A stretch of 64,000 nucleotides of DNA from Pelagibius marinus (GTDB lineage Bacteria > Pseudomonadota > Alphaproteobacteria > Kiloniellales > Kiloniellaceae): assembly GCF_014925385.1 (NCBI RefSeq), contig NZ_JACSDK010000001.1, positions 977,946 to 1,041,945 on the forward strand. Direction: 5' to 3'. The notes below the pieces were generated by a model that was not told where the DNA came from, did not search any database, and saw only the letters and a program-made list of their open reading frames with translations. Positions 23,408 to 34,901 of this stretch are shown here, piece by piece; the first letter of the stretch is position 1, and every line of letters begins with the position of its first letter. The position numbers and the translations under genes are program-made.

Positions 23408-24664
23408 TCACTGCGCCACTTCGCTGAAGGGCAGGAATTCGACCATCGCGCCGGCCTCCAGGCGGGTCAGGTCCTCGGGCAGCTCGATGAGGCCGTCGGC
23501 GGCGACCAGGGAGGAGAGGATGCCGGCGCCCTCGCGCGGGAACTTTTCCGCCGTAAGCCCGCCGGAGGCGTCTTCCACCAGATGGGCGCGCACCCACTCG
23601 CGGCGGTCCTTCTTCTTCTTGTGGTCGAAGCCGGCGCGCACCTTGAAGGTATGCGGCGGCGTGTCGTTCCCGCCCATGAGGCGCAGGATCAGCGGGCGCA
23701 CGATGGTGAGGAAGGTGACGACCACGGCCACCGGGTTGCCGGGCAGGCCGACGAAGGGCACAAGCCCGACCTGGCCGAGGGCGATGGGGCGGCCCGGCTT
23801 CACCGCCAGGCGCCAGAGGTGCAGCTTGCCCAGCGCCTCCACGGCGTCCTTCACGTGGTCCTCTTCGCCCACGGAGACGCCGCCGGAGGTGACCAGCAGG
23901 TCGTGCTTCCCTTCGGCGGCTTCCAGCGCCTGGCGGATGGTCTCCAGGTCGTCGGGCAGGATGCCCAGGTCGTCGACGGCGCAGCCCAGGCCGGTCAGCA
24001 GCGCATGGATGGTGTAGCGGTTGGAATCGTAGATCGCGCCGGGGGCCAGCTCGGCGCCCGGCTCGCGCAGTTCGTCGCCGGTGGAGAAGAGCCCGACCTT
24101 GAGGCGGGTCGAGACCTTGACCTCGCGGCGGCCCACCGCCGCCGCCTGGCCGACGTCCTGGGGTCTGAGCCGCTGGCCCTTGCGCAGCACCACGTCGCCC
24201 GCGGCCACGTCCTCCCCGGCCTTGCGGGCGTTGGCGCCCTTCTTGATGCCGGGGCGGATGACGACCGTATCGCCGTCAACTTCGCAGTCCTCCTGCATCA
24301 TCACCGTGTCGGGGCCGTCGGGAAGGCGCGCGCCGGTGAAGATGCGGACCGCCGCGCCGGGCCGCGCCTGCGGCAGCTCCATCTGCCCGGCGGTGACGCG
24401 GCCGATGACCGGCAGGCGGGTTTCCTTTTCCGGGTCCAGGTCGGCGTGGAAGACCGCATAGCCGTCGACGGCGGAGTTGGGCGCCGGCGGGATGTTCACC
24501 GGGGAGACGATGTCCTCGGCCAGGATGCGGCCCAGGGCGGCGTGCAGCGGCACCGCCTCGCTCTCCGTCACCGGCGTCAGGATGTCGGCCAGCAGCCTGC
24601 GGGCCTCGTCGACCCGCATCAGCGGGCCGCCCTGGGCGAAGCAGTCGTCGCTGAGCTGAGCCAT
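23408..24664 (-). CDS. moeA: Molybdopterin molybdenumtransferase (MoeA)
   Basis: 418 residues. It has the MoeA order: an N-terminal RVDEARRLLADILTPV, then LGRILAEDIVSPVNIPPAPNSAVDGYAV, PGAAVRIFTGARLPDGPDTVMMQED, the MPT-binding domain with VGLFSTGDEL, YDSNRYTIHALL, TSGGVSVGEEDHVK and VPFVGLPGNPVAV, and a C-terminal beta barrel. It inserts molybdate into adenylylated molybdopterin. It lies 4 bp after mobB. Confidence 0.96.
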   Translation of the reverse strand: MAQLSDDCFAQGGPLMRVDEARRLLADILTPVTESEAVPLHAALGRILAEDIVSPVNIPPAPNSAVDGYAVFHADLDPEKETRLPVIGRVTAGQMELPQARPGAAVRIFTGARLPDGPDTVMMQEDCEVDGDTVVIRPGIKKGANARKAGEDVAAGDVVLRKGQRLRPQDVGQAAAVGRREVKVSTRLKVGLFSTGDELREPGAELAPGAIYDSNRYTIHALLTGLGCAVDDLGILPDDLETIRQALEAAEGKHDLLVTSGGVSVGEEDHVKDAVEALGKLHLWRLAVKPGRPIALGQVGLVPFVGLPGNPVAVVVTFLTIVRPLILRLMGGNDTPPHTFKVRAGFDHKKKKDRREWVRAHLVEDASGGLTAEKFPREGAGILSSLVAADGLIELPEDLTRLEAGAMVEFLPFSEVAQ

Positions 24665-24668
24665 AGCG

Positions 24669-25226
24669 CTACTCCGCCGCGCCCTTTTGCGCTTTCTGGG
24701 GCTGCGCCCGCTCGGTCAGGCCGCAGTGGGCGACGATGAAGTCGGCGATGGCCTCGACGTCGTTGAGGTCCAGGCGCGGCACCGGCAGGCCGGGCAGCTC
24801 CTCGTCCGCGGCCACGGCGACGACCTTGGGGTCGTCGGGCTGGATCAGGGGCTTGCCGTGGGCGGGACGGTGGATCTCGATCTTCTCGTGGCCCTCGGCC
24901 TTCCAGCCCTCGATGATCAGCAGGTCCACCTGCGTCATGTGCCGCATCAGGCTGCGGCTGTCGGGCTCGGCCTCCTCGCGCAGCTCGTGCATCAGCGCCC
25001 AGCGCTTGCCCGAGCCGATCATCACCTCGGTGGCTCCGGCGGCGCGGTGCTCGTAGGAGTCCTTGCCCGGCTTGTCCACGTCGAAGGCGTGGTGGGCGTG
25101 CTTCATGGTCGAGACCTTGAGCCCGCGGCGCACCAGCGCCGGGATCAATTGGACGATGAGGGTGGTCTTGCCGCTGCCGCTCCAGCCGGCCAGGCCGATG
25201 ACTTTCATTTCTTTCTCGCTGCTCAT
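24669..25226 (-). CDS. mobB: Molybdopterin-guanine dinucleotide biosynthesis adapter (MobB)
   Basis: 185 residues. IGLAGWSGSGKTTLIVQLIPAL is a P-loop, followed by VSTMKHAHHAFDVDKPGKDSYEH and LLIIEGWKAEGHEKIEIHR. MobB binds GTP and assists MobA in attaching GMP to the cofactor. Its ATG overlaps the pgsA stop codon (ATGA), giving translational coupling. No mobA is in the window. Confidence 0.93.
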   Translation of the reverse strand: MSSEKEMKVIGLAGWSGSGKTTLIVQLIPALVRRGLKVSTMKHAHHAFDVDKPGKDSYEHRAAGATEVMIGSGKRWALMHELREEAEPDSRSLMRHMTQVDLLIIEGWKAEGHEKIEIHRPAHGKPLIQPDDPKVVAVAADEELPGLPVPRLDLNDVEAIADFIVAHCGLTERAQPQKAQKGAAE

Positions 25227-25795
25227 TGGCCGCCGCTTTCCTCGCTGACCATGTGCTTCAGGCCGCGCGCCATGTAGTCGTAGCCGGTGACCGCGGTCAG
25301 CACGCCGGCGATCCACAGGCCGATCTCGCCGATCAGCGAGACCGGAATGGCCTTCGGCCCGGCGTCGCCGACGATGAGGAAACCGAGGGCCAGCATCTGG
25401 ATACCGGTCTTCCACTTGGCCAGCTTGGTGACCGGCACCGAGACCTGGATCTCGGCCAGGTACTCGCGCAGGCCGGAGACCAGGATCTCGCGGGCCAGGA
25501 TGATGATGGCCGGGATCACCGCCAGCCCCGCGATCTCCTGGGTCGCCACCAGCATGACGATCAGGGTGGCGACCAGCAGCTTGTCGGCGATGGGGTCGAG
25601 GAAGCGGCCCAGCGGCGAGATCTGGTTCATATGGCGGGCCAGATAGCCGTCGAAGTAGTCGGTGATGCAGGCCAGCACGTAGCCGGCGAAGGCGATCCAG
25701 CGGTAGAACGGCGTGTCCACATAGATCAGCGCCAGCAGCAGCGGGATCGCGGCGATGCGCGACACGGTCAGCATGTTCGGCAGGCTGGTCAGCAT
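25223..25795 (-). CDS. pgsA: CDP-diacylglycerol-glycerol-3-phosphate 3-phosphatidyltransferase (PgsA)
   Basis: 190 residues with about four to six transmembrane segments. The CDP-alcohol phosphotransferase motif is intact: DYFDGYLARHMNQISPLGRFLDPIADK, containing D-x2-D-G-x2-A-R-x8-G-x3-D-x3-D. It makes phosphatidylglycerophosphate in the inner membrane. The frame is open to 25930, but ATG at 25795 gives the typical MLTSLPNMLTVSRI. It sits between uvrC and mobB, an order common in alphaproteobacteria. Confidence 0.95.
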   Translation of the reverse strand: MLTSLPNMLTVSRIAAIPLLLALIYVDTPFYRWIAFAGYVLACITDYFDGYLARHMNQISPLGRFLDPIADKLLVATLIVMLVATQEIAGLAVIPAIIILAREILVSGLREYLAEIQVSVPVTKLAKWKTGIQMLALGFLIVGDAGPKAIPVSLIGEIGLWIAGVLTAVTGYDYMARGLKHMVSEESGGQ

Positions 25796-26003
25796 GACCT
25801 CGGTTCTTCCTCCTGAAGGCAGGCCGCCTATATCCCTGGGCGCCGCTTCCGGCGGGCATCCCGTCTTCACGGCCTTTGTAGCATAGCCGCCCGGCGCGAC
25901 CCAGAGGCGAGGGCGGCCCGGGGGCCCCAAAAATCGGCCGTTAACTTAAGTGCTTACCCGGGGCTGCGCGGCGCCGCCGGTCTGCCCACCGTTCCGCTGT
26001 CCG

Positions 26004-28028
26004 CTAGCCGTCCCGGTGAAAGTGGTCGTAGATCTTGCGGGCCACGGTCTTGGAGATGCCCTCCACCGCCTCCAGGTCGGCCAGTCCGGCCCGGGCGACG
26101 GCCTGGGCGGCGCCGAAGTGCAGCAGCAGGGCCTTCTTGCGCCGGGCGCCGATGCCCGGCACCTCGTCGAGGACGGAGCGCAGGCGCGCCTTGGTCCGTC
26201 CGGCCCGGTGGGTCCCGATGGCGAAGCGGTGGGCCTCGTCGCGCAGGCGCTGCAGGAAGTAGAGCGCCGGGTCGCGGGGCTGCAGCATGAAGGAGGGCCT
26301 GCCGGCCATGAAGATGCGCTCGCGCCCGGCATCGCGGTCCGGCCCCTTGGCGATGGCGGCGATCGGCAGGTCGCCGAGGCCGAGGTCGGCCAGGACCTCC
26401 GTCCCCACCGTGAGCTGGCCCTGGCCGCCGTCCAGCAGCACCAGGTCCGGCCAGAGGTCGCCGCTGCGCTCCGGGTCTTCCTTCAGGGCGCGCCGGAAGC
26501 GCCGGGTCAGCACCTCGCGCATCATGGCGTAGTCGTCGCCGGCCTCCGTCTCCGGGTCCTTGATCTTGAACTTGCGGTAGGCGTTCTTGCGGAAGCCCTC
26601 GGGGCCCGCGACGATCATGCAGCCGTAGGGCTCGCTGCCCTGGGTATGGCTGTTGTCGTAGACCTCGATGCGCTCGGGCGTGCCCTCCAGGGCGAAGATC
26701 TCGGCCAGCTGCTCGAGCAGCTTTCTCTGGCTGCTGCTCTCGGCCAGGCGGCGGGCCAGGGCCTCGCGGGCGTTGTGCAGGGCGTTGTCGATCAACTTGC
26801 GCTTGGCGCCGCGCTGCGGGCGCGTCAGCTCCACCTTCACCTCGGCCTTTGTGCTCAGCGCCTCGGCGATGAGGTCCTGCTCCTCCAGGCCGTGGCTCAG
26901 CAGCACCAGGCGCGGCACCGGCTTGTTCTCGTAGAACTGGGCGACGAAGGCGCCCAGTACCTCGCCGATGCCGAGGCTCTTGTCGTGGCTGGGGAAGTAG
27001 GCGCGGTTGCCGTAGTTGCGCCCGGCGCGGAAGAAGAAGACCTGGATGCAGATCTGCCCGCCTTCCTCGTGGGCGGCGATGACGTCGGCGTTGTCGACGC
27101 CGGGGATGTTGATGTCCTGGTGCGCCTGGATCTGGGAGAGGGCGCGGATGCGGTCGCGGTAGACGGCGGCGGTCTCGAAATCCAGCTTCTCGGCGGCGTC
27201 CTCCATCTTGGCGGCCAGCTGCTGCTGGACCTCCTGGGAAGACCCGGTCAGGAAGCGCCGCGCCTGGGTCACCAGGTCCAGGTAGTCGGGGGCCGAGATG
27301 CGCTCCACGCAGGGCGCCGCGCAGCGCTTGATCTGGTACATCAGGCAGGGCCGGGTGCGCGCGGCGTAGACCGCGTCGCTGCAGGAGCGCAGCAGGAAGG
27401 CGCGCTCCAGCGCGGTGATGGTGCGGTTCACCGCGCCGGCCGAGGCGAAGGGGCCGAAGTAGTCGCCCTCGCGGGTCTGGGCGCCGCGGTGCTTGGTGAT
27501 CTGCGGGATGGCGTGGTCGCCGGTCAGCAGGATGTAGGGAAAGGACTTGTCGTCGCGCAGCAGCACGTTGTAGCGCGGCATGAGGCGCTTGATGAGGTTG
27601 CTCTCCAGCAGCAGCGCCTCGACCTCGGTGTGGGTCTCCACCACTTCCATGGCCACGGTCTCGGCCACCATGCGCTGCAGGCGGCGCGGCAGCTTGGCGA
27701 TCTGGGTGTAGTTGGTGACCCGGCGCTTCAGGTTGCGCGCCTTGCCGACGTAGATCGCGTCGCCCTTGCGGTTCAGCATGCGGTAGACGCCGGGGCTGGC
27801 CGAGAGGGTCTTCACCGTGCCGGCGATGACCTGCACGCCCTGCGCCAAGCCTTCACCCAAGCCGGAAAGGTCGATGCCCTCGCCCTCGGCCCCGGGGTCG
27901 ACGACGTAGGGTTCGGCTGGATCCTCCTCCATCCCCATGGCCGAGCGCTTGCCCCCGGCCGAGGGGTCCTTGGCCAGGCGCTTGGCCAGCAGGCGGTCGC
28001 CGGCGGTCTGCTTGGGGACCTTGGTCAT
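26004..28028 (-). CDS. uvrC: Excinuclease ABC subunit C (UvrC)
   Basis: 674 residues from ATG at 28028. The GIY-YIG nuclease is at about residues 75-150 ([27 protein letters not shown]). A cysteine cluster follows ([14 protein letters not shown]), then the UvrBC domain, an RNase H-like C-terminal nuclease ([27 protein letters not shown]) and helix-hairpin-helix motifs ([29 protein letters not shown]). It makes both incisions in nucleotide excision repair. The N-terminal ~65 residues are an unusual extension; a start further upstream at 28145 is possible but less likely. Confidence 0.96.
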   Translation of the reverse strand: MTKVPKQTAGDRLLAKRLAKDPSAGGKRSAMGMEEDPAEPYVVDPGAEGEGIDLSGLGEGLAQGVQVIAGTVKTLSASPGVYRMLNRKGDAIYVGKARNLKRRVTNYTQIAKLPRRLQRMVAETVAMEVVETHTEVEALLLESNLIKRLMPRYNVLLRDDKSFPYILLTGDHAIPQITKHRGAQTREGDYFGPFASAGAVNRTITALERAFLLRSCSDAVYAARTRPCLMYQIKRCAAPCVERISAPDYLDLVTQARRFLTGSSQEVQQQLAAKMEDAAEKLDFETAAVYRDRIRALSQIQAHQDINIPGVDNADVIAAHEEGGQICIQVFFFRAGRNYGNRAYFPSHDKSLGIGEVLGAFVAQFYENKPVPRLVLLSHGLEEQDLIAEALSTKAEVKVELTRPQRGAKRKLIDNALHNAREALARRLAESSSQRKLLEQLAEIFALEGTPERIEVYDNSHTQGSEPYGCMIVAGPEGFRKNAYRKFKIKDPETEAGDDYAMMREVLTRRFRRALKEDPERSGDLWPDLVLLDGGQGQLTVGTEVLADLGLGDLPIAAIAKGPDRDAGRERIFMAGRPSFMLQPRDPALYFLQRLRDEAHRFAIGTHRAGRTKARLRSVLDEVPGIGARRKKALLLHFGAAQAVARAGLADLEAVEGISKTVARKIYDHFHRDG

Positions 28029-28491
28029 CGGGTCGAGAGCTTGCGGGTCGGGTGTCGGGTCGTCATGCGGGCGTCGAAGAGGCCTATGTGGGGGCGCTCG
28101 GGGGCGCTGGGATACCATATTTGGGGCCGCCTGCCCGGCGTGCAAAGCCGGCGTGCGGGAAAGGTTGTTCCAGCCCCCCGAAGCTTAGGGGAGCGGCCCG
28201 GATTCTATCCACCAAAGCTGTGGATAAATCTGTGGCTATCCACCCCCCTCATTCGAAGCCCCTTAGGGAATTCTACATTTTTGTTAAGCTGCCTATTTTT
28301 TAGGCAAAAGAACTTAGTATGTTGATTTTCAATATGAAAAATCAAGTCAAGAATAAAGTTAACGATATCGACCTAAAAATGTCATCGACCAGAGGGCGAT
28401 TTCAGCGCGTCTTCGACCCCCTGTGTAAAACTCCTTATTCGCGCGATCGGATTGGCTTCTGCGGCAATGGCTTAGCTGATTCGCCAACGGC
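28029..28491. other. Intergenic AT-rich region with DnaA-box-like sites
   Basis: 463 bp. A perfect DnaA box (TTATCCACA, minus strand) lies at 28219-28227. Seven-of-nine matches lie at 28205-28213, 28231-28239 and 28236-28244. Directly to the right is a markedly AT-rich stretch (28260-28390) with a T-loop hairpin, TGCCTA-TTTTT-TAGGCA (28290-28306). It also serves as the uvrC promoter region. It may be a replication origin or a DnaA-controlled site; sequence alone cannot decide. Confidence 0.5.
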
Positions 28492-28902
28492 TTAGCCGCC
28501 ACTACGCCTGCGTGCAATCTCAACGCCAATGCCACCGATGTCCGCGTAGCGGTCGAGCTTCTCGATCCGCACCCGCGTTTCGCTCACCGGGTCGAAGCCG
28601 AAGCAGACTTCGGAGAGCTCTTCGGCCAGTGTCTCGAGCAGACGGAAGGTGGTTTCCAGGCAGTGGTTGCGCACCGCCTTGGCCAGGGAGCCGTAGTTCA
28701 CCACCTCGTTGATGTTGTCGCGGCAGGGCGGCGGGTAGTCGACGGTCAGTTCGATGTTGATGCGCAGGCGCTGGCGCCGGGCCCGTTCCTCGTCGCTGAC
28801 GCCGATACTGCAGGACAACGTCAGGTCACGGATCAGGATGCGCTGTGACAGCACCTCGGATTTGACGCGCTCGCCATCGGGGCGGGGTTGGGTGGTGGGC
28901 AT
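28492..28902 (-). CDS. folB: Dihydroneopterin aldolase (FolB)
   Basis: 136 residues. ILIRDLTLSCSIGVSDEERARRQRLRINIELTVDYP, VVNYGSLAKAV, RLLETLAEELSEVCF and TRVRIEKLDRYADIGGIGVEIAR match FolB. It converts dihydroneopterin to hydroxymethyl-dihydropterin in folate synthesis, and in many bacteria also epimerises it. A GTG-rich spacer separates it from the exchanger gene upstream of no obvious relevance; it appears to stand alone. Confidence 0.9.
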   Translation of the reverse strand: MPTTQPRPDGERVKSEVLSQRILIRDLTLSCSIGVSDEERARRQRLRINIELTVDYPPPCRDNINEVVNYGSLAKAVRNHCLETTFRLLETLAEELSEVCFGFDPVSETRVRIEKLDRYADIGGIGVEIARRRSGG

Positions 28903-28988
28903 CGGGCTCTCGTTCCGCCGGGCGGCCAGGACTGTTTGTGACGGGCCCTGGCCGCCGCGACTGCCAGGGAAGGTTTTCGGCAGTCATC

Positions 28989-30008
28989 CTAGGACTGCGT
29001 GGGCGCGGCCTCAACCGCCGGGGCCGGCGCGGCGCCGAAATGTGCCGCTTTGTGGGGATCGAACTGGATCCAGACGAAGGCCAGGTAGAGCAGCACGAAG
29101 ACGGCGCCCTCCAGGCGGGTGATGTGCTTGCCGGTCAGCATCACCGGCACGGCGATCAGGGTTGCGGCGGCCAGGACCCAGATGTCGAAGTTGAGGATCT
29201 CCGGGGCCACGGTCACCGGGGTGATGACGAAGAGCGCGCCCAGGATCAGCAGGATGTTGAAGATGTTGGAGCCCAGCACGTTGCCCAGCGCCACCTCGGT
29301 ATGGCCGCGGAAGGCCGCGACGATGGCGGTGGCCAGTTCCGGCAGGGAGGTGCCGAAGGCGACCAGCGTCAGGCCGATCACGGTCTCCGAGACCCCGGCG
29401 GCGCGGGCGATGGTGGAGGCCCCGCGCACCAGCAGTTCGGAGCCGCCGCCCAGGGCGACGACGCCGACGAGCACCAGGGCGAAGGCCACCCAGGCCGACT
29501 TCGGCGTGGCGCCCGCCTCCTCGATGGCCTCCAGGCCGGTCGAGGCTTCGTTGTAGCTGCGCTGCTCGACGCGGTAGCTGTAGGCGAGGTAGGCCACCAG
29601 CAGCACCAGCATCACCGCGCCGTGCACGAAGGACAGCTGCTGGGCGCAGGCCAGCAGGATGAAGACCGCGGTCGCCGCCACCATGGCCCCGGTGTCGCGC
29701 AGGATGCGCTTGGGCTCCCGCTCGATGGGGCAGAGCAGGGCGGCGAGCCCCAGGATCAGCAGGATGTTGGCAATGTTGGAGCCGACCACGTTGCCGACGC
29801 CGATGTCCGGCACGCCCTGCACGCCGGCGGTCAGGGTCACCACCAGTTCCGGCATGGAGGTCGCCAGGGCGACCACCGTCAGTCCGATGAGCAGCGGCGA
29901 AAGCCCGAAGCGCAGCGACAGGCCGACAGCCCCGCGCAGGAGGATCTCGCCACCGACGAACAGCAGGGCCAAACCACCTCCGGCTTGCAGGAATGCGAGT
30001 GCTGTCAT
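28989..30008 (-). CDS. Calcium/sodium antiporter (YrbG-like, CaCA family)
   Basis: 339 residues from ATG at 30008 with ten to eleven transmembrane helices. The two alpha repeats are clear: ALATSMPELVVTLTAG ... GVGNVVGSNIANILLILGLAAL near residues 45-95, and VAFGTSLPELATAIVAAFRG ... ALGNVLGSNIFNILLILGA near 215-260. These hold the ion-binding acidic residues. The tail is Ala/Pro-rich. It would expel Ca2+ or exchange another cation for Na+ or K+ across the inner membrane, which is sensible for a marine cell. Confidence 0.92.
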   Translation of the reverse strand: MTALAFLQAGGGLALLFVGGEILLRGAVGLSLRFGLSPLLIGLTVVALATSMPELVVTLTAGVQGVPDIGVGNVVGSNIANILLILGLAALLCPIEREPKRILRDTGAMVAATAVFILLACAQQLSFVHGAVMLVLLVAYLAYSYRVEQRSYNEASTGLEAIEEAGATPKSAWVAFALVLVGVVALGGGSELLVRGASTIARAAGVSETVIGLTLVAFGTSLPELATAIVAAFRGHTEVALGNVLGSNIFNILLILGALFVITPVTVAPEILNFDIWVLAAATLIAVPVMLTGKHITRLEGAVFVLLYLAFVWIQFDPHKAAHFGAAPAPAVEAAPTQS

Positions 30009-30211
30009 GACCGGATGTGGGTACCAGGCTGGTTGAACGTCGATGATCTGCCGCCCGGCGTTCCGGTGAAGGGCGCGCGCCCTCGGAAAGCCGGTGGACC
30101 GCCGCGGCGGGCGGCACAATGGCCGAGCCGCCCTTAAATGTCGATCCCCGGCGGCTTTTTCAATGAGAGTCTCGGGAGGCAGACGCCCAAGAACGGGCGG
30201 CAGCGGCGCCG

Positions 30212-30631
30212 TCAGCCCTCCTCGCCGTCCTCCGCCTTGGCCGGGCGCAGCTTCAAAGCCGCGGAATTCATACAGTAGCGCTGGCCGGTCGGCTCCGGCC
30301 CGTCGGGAAAGACATGGCCGAGGTGGGCATCGCAGGCGGCGCAGAGCACCTCGGTGCGGCGCATCCAGAGGGTGCTGTCTTCCTTGGTTGCAACCGCCTG
30401 CTCGTCGACCGGGGCATAAAAGGACGGCCAGCCGGTGCCGGAGTCGTACTTGGTGGTCGAGGAGAACAGCGGCTCGCCGCAGACGACGCAGTGATAGGTG
30501 CCGGGCGTCTTGCAGTTGTGATAGCGCCCGGTGAAGGCGCGCTCGGTGCCGGCCTCCTGGGTGACGTAGAATTCCTCGCGGCTGAGAGCCCGGAGCAGTT
30601 CTTCGCGGCTCTTCTTCACCTTCGTGGTCAT
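30212..30631 (-). CDS. msrB: Peptide-methionine (R)-S-oxide reductase (MsrB)
   Basis: 139 residues. Cys120 in QRYCMNSAAL is catalytic. Zinc ligands are the pairs CVVC (48/51) and CAAC (97/100). YDSGTGWPSFYAP and AHLGHVFPDGP are conserved. It reduces the R epimer of methionine sulfoxide in cytoplasmic proteins with thioredoxin. The window also has trxB and msrP, so oxidised-methionine repair is covered in both compartments. Confidence 0.96.
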   Translation of the reverse strand: MTTKVKKSREELLRALSREEFYVTQEAGTERAFTGRYHNCKTPGTYHCVVCGEPLFSSTTKYDSGTGWPSFYAPVDEQAVATKEDSTLWMRRTEVLCAACDAHLGHVFPDGPEPTGQRYCMNSAALKLRPAKAEDGEEG

Positions 30632-30884
30632 GGCCTCTGGTGTCCTTCGGCCGTCGGTCGCCGCTTGCCGGCGCCCGGCCTCGTTCGGGTTGCTGTCCTC
30701 CTACATCTCGGTCGGCGCTCCGCCTTTGGCAAGCCGTGCCGGCTCCGGGAGCCGCCCGTTAAGGCCATTTTTAGCCTTCTGCGGCAGATTTGTAATCGAA
30801 ATGATTAGCGCAATGGTTGCTGAAATCCGGGGCCCGGTCGCAGGGGTTGCGGCGCGGGAGTGAGGTCGCTTTTGGGGGACGCTG

Positions 30885-31820
30885 TTGTTTGAGGACCTGT
30901 TGACCAATGCCCTCGACGCCATCTGGGTGATCGACGAAGAGGGCATCATCCGCTACGTGAACCCGGCCGCGGAGGCGCTCAGCGGCTATGACCGCAGCGA
31001 GCTGGTGGACCAGCCGCTGGCCAGGATTCTGCCGCCGGCCATCGCCGCCGTGCACAGCGACTACCTGCGGCGCTACCTGGAGGCCGGCCCCCAGTTCAAC
31101 ATCATGGGCTCGGTGCGCGAGTTCTCCATCATCGCGCGCGACGGCGAGGAGATCCCGGTCGGCCTGCGCGCCTTTGAGATTCCGCCGCCCGACGACAAGC
31201 GTTGCTTCGGCGCCATCATGCAGGACTATCGCCCGCGCCGGAAACTGGAGGCGGAGCGCGACGCCCTGCTGTCACGCCTCTCGGCGCAGGCGCTGTCCGA
31301 CGAACTGACCGGGCTGCCCAACCGCCGCGCCTTCATGGACGAGTTGGACCGCGTGCTGGCCGCCATGCGCCGCCATGCCGCCCCCGCGTCGATCGCCGTG
31401 ATCGACATCGACCACTTCAAGCATGTCAATGACACCTACGGGCACAGCGCCGGCGACGCGACGCTGCGGGCGCTGGCCGAGGTGCTGCGCGAGACGCTGC
31501 GCGGCGAGGATTTCCTGGCCCGCATCGGCGGCGAGGAGTTCGCCCTGGTGCTGCGCGCCGCCGACCTGGGCATCGCCGGGCGCATCGCCGAGCGCATGCG
31601 CGAGCGGGTCGCCCGGACGCCCATCGAACTGCCCGAGGGGCAGACGATCCACATCACCATCAGTATCGGCGTCGCGCCCTTTTCCTCGAACTGCAAGGAC
31701 CAGGCCTGCCTCAAGGCCGCCGACAAGGCGCTCTACAAGGCCAAGAACGGCGGCCGCAACCGGGTCTGCCTCGCCTGCCGGGAGCAGGTGGCGAGCTGCG
31801 CCGCGGCGGCCGCGCTTTAG
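30885..31820 (+). CDS. PAS-GGDEF diguanylate cyclase
   Basis: 311 residues from a TTG start with GGGGGAC upstream. A PAS domain covers residues 3-115 (ALDAIWVIDEEGIIRYVNPAAEALSGYDRSELV). A GGDEF domain covers 135-295 with DELTGLPNRRAF, VIDIDHFKHVNDTYGHSAGD and the active site GGEEF (215-219). RGED (206-209), five residues before it, is an intact inhibitory I-site, so the enzyme should be product-inhibited. It is soluble, with no membrane span. A cysteine-rich end (CLACREQVASC) is unusual and might bind metal or sense redox. Confidence 0.92.
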   Translation: MFEDLLTNALDAIWVIDEEGIIRYVNPAAEALSGYDRSELVDQPLARILPPAIAAVHSDYLRRYLEAGPQFNIMGSVREFSIIARDGEEIPVGLRAFEIPPPDDKRCFGAIMQDYRPRRKLEAERDALLSRLSAQALSDELTGLPNRRAFMDELDRVLAAMRRHAAPASIAVIDIDHFKHVNDTYGHSAGDATLRALAEVLRETLRGEDFLARIGGEEFALVLRAADLGIAGRIAERMRERVARTPIELPEGQTIHITISIGVAPFSSNCKDQACLKAADKALYKAKNGGRNRVCLACREQVASCAAAAAL

Positions 31821-31832
31821 CCGCTCCCTTGC

Positions 31833-32309
31833 CTAGGGTCGCCGGCGCTTCAGCTTTTCAATGGTTTCGTGCAGGGCCGAAAGGAAGTCCGAGCGGTCGC
31901 GCTGGGAGAAGGGCCTGGGCCCGCCGGTCACCTGGCCGGCCTCGCGCAGCTCGGCCATGAGGTTGCGGCTGGCCAGCGCCATCCCGATGGAGCGGTCGGA
32001 GAAGCCCTTGCCGTTGGGCGCCAGCACCGCCGCCCCCGCTTTCACGCAGCGCGCCGCCAGTGGCACGTCCGAAGTAATCACCACGTCGCCCGGCCCGGCG
32101 CGCTCGGCGATCCAGTCGTCGGCGGCGTCGAAGCCGTCGCCCACCACCACCCGCTTGATCAGCGGATGGACGGGCAGGGCGATGATGTCGTTGGCCACCA
32201 CCTGCACGGTCCAGCCGTGGCGCTCGGCGACCTTGTAGATCTCGGCCTTCACCGGGCAGGCGTCGGCGTCGACGAAAATCTGGCCGGAAGTTTCCTGCAG
32301 CGCGCTCAA
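31833..32309 (-). CDS. YaiI/YqxD family protein (UPF0178)
   Basis: 158 residues from a TTG start at 32309 with GGCGGGG upstream. [36 protein letters not shown] and the later [61 protein letters not shown] are the family blocks. The fold is PIN-like, suggesting a nuclease, but the function is not established. It begins 10 bp after the uvrB stop codon and is probably co-transcribed with it. Confidence 0.85.
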   Translation of the reverse strand: MSALQETSGQIFVDADACPVKAEIYKVAERHGWTVQVVANDIIALPVHPLIKRVVVGDGFDAADDWIAERAGPGDVVITSDVPLAARCVKAGAAVLAPNGKGFSDRSIGMALASRNLMAELREAGQVTGGPRPFSQRDRSDFLSALHETIEKLKRRRP

Positions 32310-32319
32310 GAAACCCCGC

Positions 32320-34479
<2,160 letters not shown>

Positions 34480-34901
34480 GCCCCTTTATATGCGCTTCGC
34501 CCCGCCCGAGGCCAGGGGCGCGGCTTTGGTCCGGCGCAGACTTCCTGCCAACAGATGTCAGCAATGAAGGTGGTGGGATCGGATCTCGCGCGCGTCGTAC
34601 CGCGATGTCGACGCCCCGGCCAGGAACACAACGCGACGACGCACCTGCAACGGCAGGCAGGGTGCATTCGCGGGACGTGCTGCGCGAAATAGTAGAGTTG
34701 CACTATTCGGCAGAAAACAGAATTCAATGATCTAAATCATTGACTTTTTAGAAAAGCTTTCAAGTACACGAAAATAAATACTTGACGAAAAGTCTATTAA
34801 GACTGGTTTTATTCCCAGCGTTTGGGGATAATGCGTAATCTTTGACTTGTCTATGCCTATGGGAAATTGAACCAATAAGCCAATTTGGGGAGGGGCTAAA
34901 G
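34480..34901. other. Intergenic AT-rich region upstream of the cytochrome gene
   Basis: 422 bp. The part to about 34690 is GC-rich uvrB upstream DNA; the rest is strongly AT-rich. The dyad CAATGAT-CTAA-ATCATTG at 34725-34742 resembles FNR/FixK-type sites (TTGAT-N4-ATCAA) with one changed base per arm. TTGAC -35-like hexamers occur at 34740, 34782 and 34842, but no convincing -10 is correctly placed. No gene is seen. Confidence 0.55.
34725..34742. promoter_or_regulatory. Candidate FNR/CRP-family operator
   Basis: A perfect 7-bp inverted repeat with a 4-bp spacer, with the geometry of FNR/FixK boxes, 160 bp upstream of a diheme cytochrome c gene. The arms read ATGAT/ATCAT instead of the consensus TTGAT/ATCAA. 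Confidence 0.45.
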
